Made by a program: the position numbers and the translations under genes
Assembly (NCBI GenBank): GCA_014841835.1
Contig: JACYUQ010000004.1
Coordinates: 682,001 to 746,000, forward strand
Source: Oxalobacteraceae sp. CFBP 13730
Lineage (GTDB): Bacteria > Pseudomonadota > Gammaproteobacteria > Burkholderiales > Burkholderiaceae_D
Length of the DNA: 64,000 bases
Direction of reading: 5' to 3'
Notes under the pieces: generated by a model
Seen by the model: the letters and a program-made list of their open reading frames with translations, nothing else
Database searches by the model: none
What the model was told of the DNA's origin: nothing
Shown: piece after piece, positions 9,437-17,176 of the stretch
Layout: the number at the start of each line of letters is the position of its first letter
How positions within the stretch are numbered: position 1 is the first letter of the stretch

Positions 9437-10452
9437 GCCAGTTCCGTGGCAACGCTGACTTCGGTCACGCGCATGCCATTGGCCACCGGCGGCACGGTGA
9501 CGCTGTCGAAGCCGTCGGCAAAGCAGCGCAGCGCGATGTACGGCAGGTTGGGACCGGCCAGGCAGGCCATGGCGATCCCGCCCGACATGCGCGGGTTGAT
9601 CTCCAGCAGGCGCGGGCGGCCGCCGCCTTCGCGGAACTGGGCGTTGAACACGCCGTTCAGGCGGTAGTCGGCGCACAGGCGCGTGGTGGCGTCCAGAATA
9701 TCCTGGCGCATGTCGATCAGCTGACCGCTGCCTGCCTGCGGCAGTTTGCGGCGCACGACGGCGGTCACCAGGCGGCCATTGTCGCCGACGCAGTCGACGC
9801 TGTACTCGGGGCCTTCGAGGAACTCCATCAGGAGCATGGTGCGAAATTCGCCCATCTCGGCCAGGCCGCGGCGCAGGTCGTCGTAGCCGACGTGGTATTC
9901 GGCGCCGGCCAGCAGCAGCGCAGCGCTGCTGCGCGCTTCGTCGACGATGGCAAAGCCCAGGCCATAGATCGAATGCGACGGCTTGACGCACAGCTTGGCG
10001 TGGCGCGGGCGCAGTTCGGCCCAGGCGGCGTCGAACTGCGCGATGTTTTCAAAGACGCGAAATTCGGCCACTGGCGCGTCGGGCAGCACGGTTTCGGCGT
10101 AGAAGTCGGCCTTGTCGTGGATGCGTTTGAGTTCGGCCGGCGGCGCGGCCGACAGCACGCGCGTGCCAATCTCGGCAAAGCGTCCCAGTTCGGACGCCAG
10201 CAGCGTGGCTTCACGGCCGGGCACGAAGATGTCGATGTTTTGTTCGCGGCAGAAGGCCAGGCACCAGTCGATATACGCCTCGCCTTTCAGGCCGACCGGC
10301 TCGATATGAAATTCGTGGGCCAGGCGCGCAGCAGGCGCGTGGCGGTTGGCGTTGCTGTGAACGATGGTGAAACGGCCATCGGTATCGGCCTCGCGAATCA
10401 GCTTGATCGCAGCATTGACGGACGAAAAAGTCCTGTTGTACCAAACGCGCAT
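9433..10452 (-). CDS. ATP-grasp ligase of the Ter operon
   Basis: 339 aa. The ATP-grasp signature is seen in the C-terminal half: MLLMEFLEGPEYSVDCVG (metal/ATP site) and RLLEINPRMSGGIAM (the E-x-N-x-R Mg-binding motif). The N-terminus MRVWYNRTFSSVNAAI starts a Rossmann-like pre-ATP-grasp domain. ATP-grasp enzymes join a carboxylate to an amine or thiol through an acyl phosphate; the substrates here are unknown. The ATG at 10452 has AGGA about 9 bases upstream. It is the first gene of the biosynthetic part and lies 70 bases after terD, with a GC-rich hairpin in that gap. Confidence 0.85.
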   Translation of the reverse strand: MRVWYNRTFSSVNAAIKLIREADTDGRFTIVHSNANRHAPAARLAHEFHIEPVGLKGEAYIDWCLAFCREQNIDIFVPGREATLLASELGRFAEIGTRVLSAAPPAELKRIHDKADFYAETVLPDAPVAEFRVFENIAQFDAAWAELRPRHAKLCVKPSHSIYGLGFAIVDEARSSAALLLAGAEYHVGYDDLRRGLAEMGEFRTMLLMEFLEGPEYSVDCVGDNGRLVTAVVRRKLPQAGSGQLIDMRQDILDATTRLCADYRLNGVFNAQFREGGGRPRLLEINPRMSGGIAMACLAGPNLPYIALRCFADGFDSVTVPPVANGMRVTEVSVATELA

Positions 10453-10480
10453 GCGCTTTTTCCTGAAATTTTGCAGACAG

Positions 10481-10501
10481 GGCCCGCGCTGAACGCGGGC
10501 C
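10481..10501 (-). terminator. GC-rich hairpin between terD and the ATP-grasp gene
   Basis: GGCCCGCG (10481-10488) and CGCGGGCC (10494-10501) form a perfect 8-bp stem with a 5-base loop. On the minus strand an AT-rich tract with TTTT follows about a dozen bases later rather than directly. It is more likely a partial terminator or an mRNA 3' stabiliser that lets terD be made in excess of the downstream enzymes. This is inference. Confidence 0.5.
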
Positions 10502-10522
10502 GGGGAAGACGAGACGAACGGC

Positions 10523-11098
10523 TCAGACGTTGACGCCGAACGAGCGGGCCAGAGGACCCAGGCCGCCCTTGAAGCCTTGACCGACGGCGCGGAACTTCCA
10601 TTCGCTGCCGTGGCGGTACAGTTCACCGAAGATCATTGCGGTTTCGGTCGAGCTGTCTTCGGACAGGTCGTAGCGCGCGATCTCGGTTTCGCCAGCGGCG
10701 TTCAGGCAGCGGATGTACGCCTTGCTCACCTGGCCGAAGCTCTGGCGGCGCGCCTCGGCATCGTGGATGGTGACGCAGAACGAGATCTTGTCGATGTCGG
10801 CCGGCACGCGGTTCAGTTCAACGGCGATCTTTTCGTCGTCGCCCTCGCCCTGGCCGGTGGTGTTGTCGCCTGCGTGGACCACGGAACCGTCGGTCGACTT
10901 GAGGTTGTTATAGAAAATGAAGTCGGTATCGCCGCGCACTTTGGCGTCGGTCTTGAGCAGGAAGGCGCTGCCGTCCAGATCGAAAGCGGAACCGTCGGTC
11001 GAGCGGGGATCCCAGCCCAGGCCGATGATGACCTTGGTGAGGCCCGGTGCTTCCTTACTCAGGTTGACGTTGCCGCCTTTTTGCAGACTGATTGCCAT
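10523..11098 (-). CDS. terD: TerD family protein
   Basis: 191 aa, the standard TerD length. Full-length hallmarks are MAISLQKGGNVNLSKEAPGL, the acidic calcium-site region GWDPRSTDGSAFDLDGSAF, DFIFYNNLKSTDGSVVHAGDN, and the C-terminal GELYRHGSEWKFRAVGQGFKGGL. TerD binds calcium and takes part in tellurite, phage and oxidative stress responses in other bacteria (family knowledge). The start ATG at 11098 has AAGGAG 7 bases upstream. It is the first gene of the minus-strand operon running down to 4181. terB, terC, terF and terE are absent from the window. Confidence 0.93.
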   Translation of the reverse strand: MAISLQKGGNVNLSKEAPGLTKVIIGLGWDPRSTDGSAFDLDGSAFLLKTDAKVRGDTDFIFYNNLKSTDGSVVHAGDNTTGQGEGDDEKIAVELNRVPADIDKISFCVTIHDAEARRQSFGQVSKAYIRCLNAAGETEIARYDLSEDSSTETAMIFGELYRHGSEWKFRAVGQGFKGGLGPLARSFGVNV

Positions 11099-11168
11099 AC
11101 GAACTCCTTGTTCCGTTGAGGGTTGACTGGCCGCCGGTGAACTGGCGAACCTCGGGGATGGTGCCGCC

Positions 11169-11197
11169 AATATAGGCGGTAACCGATCAATTGTACA
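11169..11197 (-). promoter_or_regulatory. Possible terD operon promoter
   Basis: On the minus strand TGTACA (11197-11192) and TATATT (11174-11169) are spaced by 17 bases, about 70 bases before the terD start. The -35 box matches only 4 of 6 consensus bases. The rest of the 290-base divergent gap (11099-11388) shows no other clear signal. Confidence 0.35.
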
Positions 11198-11388
11198 TGG
11201 GGCTACGGCGCGCGGATTTCAACCGTTTTTCATAGGAGGATGTACGTACTCGCGGCGATAAAAGGTACGCTCGCCAGCCGGCATCGCGTTCTGGAGGATC
11301 AGGCAAACACCGGCCAGCTTCCGGCAACGGCGCAGGTAGCGCGGCTCACATACTGGTGGTTCTCTCCAACACAGAAGGAATCACCATC

Positions 11389-12144
11389 ATGACCACGATC
11401 GCTCTCGTTACCGGCGCCAGCCGCGGCCTGGGACGCAACACCGCACTGCACATCGCCCGTCGCGGCGGCGACGTGATTGTTACCTACCAGAGCCAGCAAG
11501 CCGAGGCCCAGAAAGTGGTCGACGAGGTGCGCGCGCTGGGCCGCCAGGCGCTGGCGCTGCAGCTCGACGTGGGCGACGTCGCCAGCTTCCCCGCGTTTGC
11601 CGCCAGCCTGCGCGCGGCGCTGGCAGACAACTGGGGCCGCGAACAGTTTGACCACCTCGTCAATAATGCAGGCCACGGCGCCATGGCGCCCATCGCCGAC
11701 ACCACCGAGGCGCAGTTCGACCATCTGGTCGACGTCCACTTCAAGGGCGTGTTCTTCCTGACCCAGGCGCTGCTGCCGCTGCTGGCCGATGGCGGGCGCA
11801 TCGTGAACCTGTCGTCCGGCCTGACCCGTTTCGCGCTCCCGGGCTTTGGTGCGTATGCGGCCGTCAAGGGGGCGGTCGAGATCCTGAGCCTCTATCTCGC
11901 CAAGGAACTGGGCGGGCGCGGCATCGCGGTCAATACTGTGGCACCGGGCGCGATCGAGACGGATTTCCTGGGCGGCGCGGTGCGCGACACGCCGGACCTG
12001 AATGGTGTGTTTGCCGGCATGACGGCGCTGGGCCGGGTGGGGGTGCCGGACGATATCGGGCCGATGATCGCCAGCCTGCTGGGGCAGGACAATCGCTGGA
12101 TCAACGGCCAGCGCATCGAAGTCTCGGGCGGGCAGGCGATTTGA
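11389..12144 (+). CDS. Short-chain dehydrogenase/reductase (SDR) family oxidoreductase
   Basis: 251 aa, a classical SDR. The NAD(P)-binding TGASRGLGRN is at residues 8-17, followed by the NNAG motif, the catalytic Ser (NLSSGL), the YxxxK site as YAAVK, and the C-terminal GG(Q)AI end. The substrate is unknown. AGAAGGAA lies upstream of the ATG at 11389. It is divergent from terD and convergent with the AraC gene. SDR genes beside an AraC-type regulator with this N-terminal domain are often its targets, so a regulatory link is plausible but not shown. Confidence 0.93.
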   Translation: MTTIALVTGASRGLGRNTALHIARRGGDVIVTYQSQQAEAQKVVDEVRALGRQALALQLDVGDVASFPAFAASLRAALADNWGREQFDHLVNNAGHGAMAPIADTTEAQFDHLVDVHFKGVFFLTQALLPLLADGGRIVNLSSGLTRFALPGFGAYAAVKGAVEILSLYLAKELGGRGIAVNTVAPGAIETDFLGGAVRDTPDLNGVFAGMTALGRVGVPDDIGPMIASLLGQDNRWINGQRIEVSGGQAI

Positions 12145-12156
12145 GGGGACTTGAGA

Positions 12157-13047
12157 TCAGGCGGCGTGCAGGCGCCGGTGCGCGGCGTTCACGTCGCGCA
12201 CCGGCGGCAGCCCGAACATGCGCCCGTACTCGCGCGTGAATTGCTGCACGCTCTCGTAGCCGACCGCATGGGCGGCCGTGCTGGCGTTGATGCCGTCGGT
12301 GAGCATCAGGCGACGCGCCTCGATCAGGCGCAGCTGCTTCTGGAATTGCAGCGGCGTGAGCGAGGTCACCGCGCGAAAGTGCTGGTGGAACGAGGAAGGA
12401 CTCATGCCGGCCAAGTCGGCCAGCTGCTCTACCGGGAGGCGGCGTGCGTAGTCGGTGCGCAGCAGCGCGACGGCGCGCACCACACGCCGCACGTGACTGT
12501 CGGGCAGGCCAAGGCGCCGCACCGCCGCGCCGTGGCGACCTGCCAGCAGCCAGTAATGGAATTCACGCACCAGCGCGGCCTGCAGCACCGGCAGCGCGGC
12601 GGGCCGCTCGATCAACCCCATCAGGCGCAGGGCGGTGTCCGTCAGGTGTGCATCGGTTGGCACGCTGCGCACCGGCGCGCCAGTGGTTTCTTCGATCGTT
12701 GCCATGTCGGTGGCCAGATCGGCAATCACGGCCGGATTCAGATCCAGCACCAGTGAACAATAGGGCGCCCTGCTGCTGGCCTGCGTGATCTGGCTGAGGG
12801 TGGGCACGTCGGCCATGATCAGGAGAGAATCGCCCGCATGGAACGTGAGCTTTTGCCCGCCCGTACTGACCTCTTTGCTGCCTTGCAGGACCAGGCAGGC
12901 CAGCGGGCGGGCGATCTGGCTGGTCAACGCGCTGCGCTCGTTCACGCGGATCGCGACCAGGCCGGCAATCGGCGTGGGCGCGATGCCGTCGCGGTCGGCC
13001 TGGAGGGCGGCGTAGCGCAGGACGCGGGCGAGAAGTGGCGTGTGCAT
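12157..13047 (-). CDS. AraC family transcriptional regulator
   Basis: 296 aa. The N-terminal half is an AraC_N-type sensor domain (LACLVLQGSKEVSTGGQKLTF). The C-terminal 100 residues hold two helix-turn-helix motifs: PVEQLADLAGMSPSSFHQHFRAVTSLTP, then ASTAAHAVGYESVQQFTREYGRMFG. The inducer is unknown. ATG at 13047 is chosen because the longer frame (13146) would overlap mscS; no strong ribosome binding site is visible. It ends 12 bases from the convergent SDR gene and starts 28 bases after the mscS stop on the same strand, so it could be co-transcribed with ggpPS-mscS. Confidence 0.9.
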   Translation of the reverse strand: MHTPLLARVLRYAALQADRDGIAPTPIAGLVAIRVNERSALTSQIARPLACLVLQGSKEVSTGGQKLTFHAGDSLLIMADVPTLSQITQASSRAPYCSLVLDLNPAVIADLATDMATIEETTGAPVRSVPTDAHLTDTALRLMGLIERPAALPVLQAALVREFHYWLLAGRHGAAVRRLGLPDSHVRRVVRAVALLRTDYARRLPVEQLADLAGMSPSSFHQHFRAVTSLTPLQFQKQLRLIEARRLMLTDGINASTAAHAVGYESVQQFTREYGRMFGLPPVRDVNAAHRRLHAA

Positions 13048-13075
13048 GCGCCAAGTGTAGCGCGACGAACCTGCG

Positions 13076-14188
13076 TCAGGCAGCTTTCCCGAGCGATGCA
13101 TCGGCGTCGTTGCCTGCCTGGGCGCTGTCGTGCGGCCGCGCTTCACGCGTGAGCTGCACGGTCTGCACCGGCAAGGCCAGCGCCACGTCCTGCGCCTGCA
13201 GCAGCGCCACGATGCGCAGATAGATCTCCTGCTGGATATCCATGTAGATCGTGTAGTCGGTATTGTCGACGTAGTACACGACTTCGTAGTTGAAGCTCGG
13301 CGCGGCCAGGCCGCTCAGGTGCGCGCGGTCGAAGCGCACCTGCGGCTGGGCGCGCACGATCTCTTCCAGCAGTGCCGGCAGCGCGCGCAGGAGCGGTTCC
13401 GGCGTGCGATGCGACACGCCGAATCCGAACACGACGCGGCGCGACGCCATCCTGCGCAGGTTCTGGATGCGGCTCTTGAGCAGGTCGTTATTCGAAAACA
13501 CGATCTGCTCGCCGCCCAGGCTGCGCACGCGGGTGGTCTTCAGGCCGATCTTCTCGACCGTGCCGAGCATCTTGTCGACGATGATGAAGTCGCCCACGAC
13601 GAACGGTTTGTCGAGCACGATCGAGAGCGACGCGAACAGGTCGCCCAGGATGCTCTGCACCGCCAGCGCGATGGCGATACCGCCGATACCCAGGCTGGCC
13701 ACCAGTGTGGTGATGTTCACACCTAGGTTGTCGAGCACCATTAGGGCGACGATGGCCCACAGCGCGACGCGTACCAAAAAGGTGACGGCGGCCGAGGAGG
13801 TGACGCGGTCCGGGTCTTCGCTGCGCTGCGCGCGCGTGACGCGCAGCCAGGTGCGCAGGCCCGTATCGCCCCACAGTGCGACCTGGATCAAGAGCGCCGT
13901 GATGGCGAAGCGGCCGATGAACAGGTCTGCTTTCGCGGGCAGGGTCAGCAGGCTGGCGCCGACATACAGGCCGACAAAGCCCAGCACCACCAGCTTCGTC
14001 GAGCGCAGCGTGGCGGCGGCGATGTCGTGCAGCAGCGCGGGCGTGCCCGTTTCGGTCTGCGTGGCGCCCGCGCCCAGGCGCCGCGCGATGATCGACTTGA
14101 GGGCGTCCAGGCCGATGGTGACGGCCACCATGGCCGCCAGCGCGATCAGCCAGTCGGCCACGGGATTGGCAAGGATGATGTAGTTCAT
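13076..14188 (-). CDS. MscS-family mechanosensitive ion channel
   Basis: 370 aa. About five hydrophobic segments lie in the N-terminal half. The MscS core follows, with pore helix TTLVASLGIGGIAIALAVQ and the beta domain LDKPFVVGDFIIVDKMLGTVEKIGLKTTRVRSLGGEQIVFSNNDL. MscS channels open under membrane tension and release solutes on osmotic downshock. The gene starts 1 base after the stop of the glucosylglycerol-phosphate phosphatase/synthase gene, so the two form a tight operon that couples compatible solute synthesis to its emergency release. Confidence 0.93.
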   Translation of the reverse strand: MNYIILANPVADWLIALAAMVAVTIGLDALKSIIARRLGAGATQTETGTPALLHDIAAATLRSTKLVVLGFVGLYVGASLLTLPAKADLFIGRFAITALLIQVALWGDTGLRTWLRVTRAQRSEDPDRVTSSAAVTFLVRVALWAIVALMVLDNLGVNITTLVASLGIGGIAIALAVQSILGDLFASLSIVLDKPFVVGDFIIVDKMLGTVEKIGLKTTRVRSLGGEQIVFSNNDLLKSRIQNLRRMASRRVVFGFGVSHRTPEPLLRALPALLEEIVRAQPQVRFDRAHLSGLAAPSFNYEVVYYVDNTDYTIYMDIQQEIYLRIVALLQAQDVALALPVQTVQLTREARPHDSAQAGNDADASLGKAA

Positions 14189-14189
14189 G

Positions 14190-16508
14190 TCAGGCCGCGG
14201 CGCGTTCTTCGATCGGTTGTTCGGCGCCCGGCGCTGGCAATGCCGCCAGTGCGGCCAGGAAGTCGTCGCCCCAGCGTGTCACGTCATGACCGCGCACGAT
14301 CGCCGCCATGCGCCCGGCGCGGTACGCCACCTCGTCGGCGCCCATCGTCAGCGCGTCGTACAGCGTCGCGCTCATCGCGTTGGCGTCGTACGGGTTGACC
14401 AGCAGCGCGCCGTGCAGCTCGACGGCGGCGCCGGCGAATTCGGACAGCACCAGCGTGCCGGGCCGTCCTGTCGCATGGCGGGTGGCGACGTATTCCTTGG
14501 CCACCAGATTCAGGCCATCGCGCAGCGGCGTGATCCAGGCGATGTCGCAGGCGGCATAGTGGGCCACCACCTGCTCGAACGGCAGGCTGCGGTAGAAGTA
14601 GCGTACCGGCACCCAGTTCATCGTGGAGAAGCGCCCGTTGATGCGCCCGACGATGCGGTCCAGGTCTTCGCGCAGGCTGTCGTAGATGTCCATGCCGCTG
14701 GCGGCCGGGGTGATGATGTTCAGTAGCGTGACCTTGCCTAGCAATTCCGGGTGCTGTTCGAGCATGCGTTCATAGGCCTGCAGTTTCTCCAGCGAGCCTT
14801 TCACGTAGTCGAGGCGCTCGATCGAGACGATGCCTGTCGTATCGCCCAGGTAGGCATCGATGTCGGCGATCTGCTGCTGCACGGCGTCGCTCCCGACCAG
14901 TGCGTCGATCAGGTCCGTGTTGGTGCCGACCGGATGGGCGCCCAGCGCGATCCGGCGGCCGCCCACTTCGAGCGCGGTGGTCATGTGATCCACGCCCAGC
15001 GCACAGCCGAAGGTCAGGAAGCGCGGCGCGCAGCCCACGCCCTCGACGACCTGCACCGGCGCGCACGATCGGGCGGCGTCGACGAAGTTCTCGACGTAGC
15101 GCGGGATGTGAAAGCCCACGTAGTCGCACTGCAGCAGGCTGCCAATGATGTCGCGCCGCCATGGCAGGATATTGAAGACGTCGCTCGACGGGAACGCTGT
15201 GTGGTGGAAGAAGGCGATCTTCAGGTCGGGCCGCAGTGGGCGCAGGAAGGCCGGTACCATCCACAGATTGTAGTCGTGGATCCAGGCGGTGGCGCCGTAC
15301 GCCGCTTCGCGCGCGGTCTGCTCGGCGAACAGACGGTTTATCTCCAGGTAGCGTTCCCAGTGGTCCTGGCGGAACACGGCCTTGTCGGGGAACGAAAAGA
15401 TGATCGGCCAGAACGCCTCTTTCGAGAACTTCTTGTAGAACTGGTCGATATCGTCCGGCGTGAGCGCGATGCGGGCTGCTTTGAGGTGCGGGTAGCGCGC
15501 CGCATCGACCGCGACGTGCGGGGCAAAGTCTGCCGGACTGCGGCTGTCCTGCTGCGACCAGGCGACCCACGAGCCTTTGCGCCCGCCGGCGAAAAAGCTC
15601 AATAGCGTGGGCATGATGCCGTTCGGGCTTTTCGGGCGCCGCGCACAGGTCACGCCATTCTCGATGACTTCGTCGTAGGGCAGACGGTGATACACCATCA
15701 CCAGCTCGGCGTCGCCGCAGGCTGGAGCGGGGGCAGGGCTGTCGTCGCCATCGAAGCGCAGGCCATGGCGGCCAAGGGCTTCCAGGATGCCGCCGCAGCC
15801 GGCGGCATCGGCCACCACCACGCGCGGCGACTTGCGCACGGCTTCGACCAGCGCCGGTTCGGCAGCGCCCACGACCACGCCGCGAAAGCCCGCCTCGAAC
15901 ATCGAGAGGTCATTCAGTGTGTCGCCCGCCACCAGGATATGGGCCGGATCGAACCCCGCCACCTCGGCCAGGCGGCGCACGGCGGCGCCCTTGCCAACGC
16001 CGCGCGGCAGCACGTCCAGGTATTGCCCGGCCGAGAACAGCAGGTCGCAGCCGAGCGCGTCGACCGCCGCGCGTAGCTCCGGCGTGATGGCAGACTCGGT
16101 CGCATAGAACGAGCAGCGCCGCTCCTGCGGCACGAGCTGGCGCACCAGTTGCGGAAAGCCCCTGAGCGCGCGCAGCACTTCGTGGGTGCCGGGCCAGGTG
16201 GCGGCGATCTCGTGCGCGAGCGGCTCGACCGGACGCAGGTCGGCATCGACGATCGTCGCGCCGACGTCGGCAATGATGTAATGGGGGCGCGGGACGGTCG
16301 GATCGCTCAGCAGCGGAATGACGGTTTCCAGGCCGCGGCCGGTGACGAAGACCAGTTTGGCCTCAGGCAGGGCGCCCGAGAACAATTCACGGATGCGGCG
16401 CCGCGCCTCATGGGTGCCGGCCAGCAGCGTGCCGTCGAGGTCGGTAGCGAGGACAAGGCGGGAAGGGTCGAGCAGGCGGGGCCAGCGTTGGGTATCAATG
16501 ACAGTCAT
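14190..16508 (-). CDS. ggpPS: Bifunctional glucosylglycerol-phosphate phosphatase/synthase (GgpPS-type)
   Basis: 772 aa. The N-terminal ~260 residues are a HAD phosphatase (DLDGT at residues 23-27; LVAGDTLNDLSMF motif IV). From about 280 on is a GT20 glycosyltransferase with GGRKGSWVAWS, WIHDYNLW, FFHHTAFPSSDVFNILPWR, SIERLDYVKG, DGLNLVAKEYVA and LSEFAGAA. HDYNLW and FHHT..FNILPWR are as in glucosylglycerol-phosphate synthase rather than trehalose OtsA (HDYHL, FLHTPFP). A phosphatase-synthase fusion in this order is known for GgpPS of Azotobacter and Pseudomonas. It would make the osmolyte glucosylglycerol from ADP-glucose and glycerol-3-phosphate. ATG 16508 has AAGG 9 bases upstream; ATG 16517 is in frame but lacks a site. 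A trehalose role is the main alternative. Confidence 0.8.
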   Translation of the reverse strand: MTVIDTQRWPRLLDPSRLVLATDLDGTLLAGTHEARRRIRELFSGALPEAKLVFVTGRGLETVIPLLSDPTVPRPHYIIADVGATIVDADLRPVEPLAHEIAATWPGTHEVLRALRGFPQLVRQLVPQERRCSFYATESAITPELRAAVDALGCDLLFSAGQYLDVLPRGVGKGAAVRRLAEVAGFDPAHILVAGDTLNDLSMFEAGFRGVVVGAAEPALVEAVRKSPRVVVADAAGCGGILEALGRHGLRFDGDDSPAPAPACGDAELVMVYHRLPYDEVIENGVTCARRPKSPNGIMPTLLSFFAGGRKGSWVAWSQQDSRSPADFAPHVAVDAARYPHLKAARIALTPDDIDQFYKKFSKEAFWPIIFSFPDKAVFRQDHWERYLEINRLFAEQTAREAAYGATAWIHDYNLWMVPAFLRPLRPDLKIAFFHHTAFPSSDVFNILPWRRDIIGSLLQCDYVGFHIPRYVENFVDAARSCAPVQVVEGVGCAPRFLTFGCALGVDHMTTALEVGGRRIALGAHPVGTNTDLIDALVGSDAVQQQIADIDAYLGDTTGIVSIERLDYVKGSLEKLQAYERMLEQHPELLGKVTLLNIITPAASGMDIYDSLREDLDRIVGRINGRFSTMNWVPVRYFYRSLPFEQVVAHYAACDIAWITPLRDGLNLVAKEYVATRHATGRPGTLVLSEFAGAAVELHGALLVNPYDANAMSATLYDALTMGADEVAYRAGRMAAIVRGHDVTRWGDDFLAALAALPAPGAEQPIEERAAA

Positions 16509-16874
16509 GTTGTACATCCTTGCAGCAATGCGTTCGCCAGCAGACCAGGGGTGGACTGACGGCGCAGGTCGGAGTCCGCGAAGTCGCCGGGGAGGCGCGC
16601 GGGCCGGGGAAAGGCGGATGGCGCGAAGCGCGCTTTGTTGTACGAAGAAGTGCGCGTTCGACAGGGCCGGAGCCGCCAGGCGGAGAAGAAAGGGCAGCGC
16701 CGGCATGGATGCCGGAAATAACGTGCGCCAGGTGCACACGACGAAGCCCGTCCTCGAACTACATTTGCACAATAACATTTTTGATGCATGAGGCACAACC
16801 GGCGATTCGCCTCGGCCGCTGTAGTGGAGTGGAATCAAAATTCTGCTGGAAAGTTGAATCACCGAAAAAAGCTA
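16509..16874. other. Intergenic region upstream of ggpPS
   Basis: No credible gene. The half near the tRNA is AT-rich and may carry the ggpPS promoter on the minus strand: TTGTGC and TATTGT spaced by 18 bases in the 16760-16800 region, a weak match. The rest is GC-rich leader with no recognised riboswitch. Confidence 0.4.
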
Positions 16875-16904
16875 TTGCAAAAGTTCCAGCATGCCTCGTA
16901 TAAT
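16875..16904 (+). promoter_or_regulatory. Sigma-70 promoter of tRNA-Val
   Basis: TTGCAA (16875-16880) and a perfect TATAAT (16899-16904) are 18 bases apart, with a GC-rich discriminator before the tRNA starts 10 bases later. This is a strong stable-RNA promoter pattern. Confidence 0.8.
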
Positions 16905-16914
16905 TCGGCTCCCC

Positions 16915-16991
16915 GGGCGGTTAGTTCAGTTGGTTAGAATACTTGGTCGACATCCAAGGGGTCGCAGGTTCGAATCCTGCACCGCCCACCA
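16915..16991 (+). tRNA. tRNA-Val(GAC)
   Basis: 77 bases that fold fully. Acceptor GGGCGGT pairs with ACCGCCC, the D arm is GTTC/GAAT, the anticodon stem CTTGG/CCAAG and the T arm GCAGG/CCTGC with loop TTCGAAT, and CCA is encoded. The anticodon GAC is at 16949-16951. The anticodon loop reads TCGACAT, so position 33 is C (16948) rather than the near-universal U. The tRNA sits between ggpPS and rplC. Confidence 0.93.
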
Positions 16992-17111
16992 GAAATTCAA
17001 GTCGCAGGCTCCCAGCAATGGTTGATGCCTGTAGAGACAAGGCGCACGATGCTGTGCCTGTCTGTGCCGTTCAGCTCGAACGGATTCTTCATTCTCCAGA
17101 TACTGCGAAAA

Positions 17112-17153
17112 GCGCAACAGGACCGGTTTCGATGCCGATTTTTCCTGTTGCGC
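17112..17153. repeat. 11-bp inverted repeat overlapping the rplC -35 box
   Basis: GCGCAACAGGA (17112-17122) and TCCTGTTGCGC (17143-17153) are exact reverse complements 20 bases apart. The right arm contains the -35 hexamer of the proposed rplC promoter. It could be a terminator remnant of the tRNA transcript, though no T-run follows, or a protein binding site. Confidence 0.6.
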
Positions 17154-17176
17154 CGTTGCCGTTTGCGCGCTATACT
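17148..17176 (+). promoter_or_regulatory. Promoter for the rplC operon
   Basis: TTGCGC (17148-17153) and TATACT (17171-17176) have a 17-base spacer, followed by the GC-rich discriminator AGCCGG. The leader to rplC is about 85 bases and includes a CCCGCC/GGTGGG stem close to the start. This promoter is needed because rplC is separated from rpsJ by about 14 kb. Confidence 0.7.

Noticed and set aside
14190-16508. ggpPS taken as trehalose OtsA-OtsB
   Set aside because: Active-site signatures HDYNLW and FHHTAFP differ from the OtsA forms HDYHL and FLHTPFP, and the phosphatase is N-terminal as in GgpPS. The possibility stays open at lower probability.
14190-16862. 890-aa version of the ggpPS product starting at 16862
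   Set aside because: The extra N-terminal 118 residues are low-quality translation of the intergenic region; the HAD domain starts just after ATG 16508, which has a ribosome binding site.
2939-16991. The stress gene block considered as an integrative island at tRNA-Val
   Set aside because: No integrase, no duplicated tRNA 3' end on the left side, and the block lies on the 5' side of the tRNA. The genes have base composition like the rest of the window as far as can be judged by eye.
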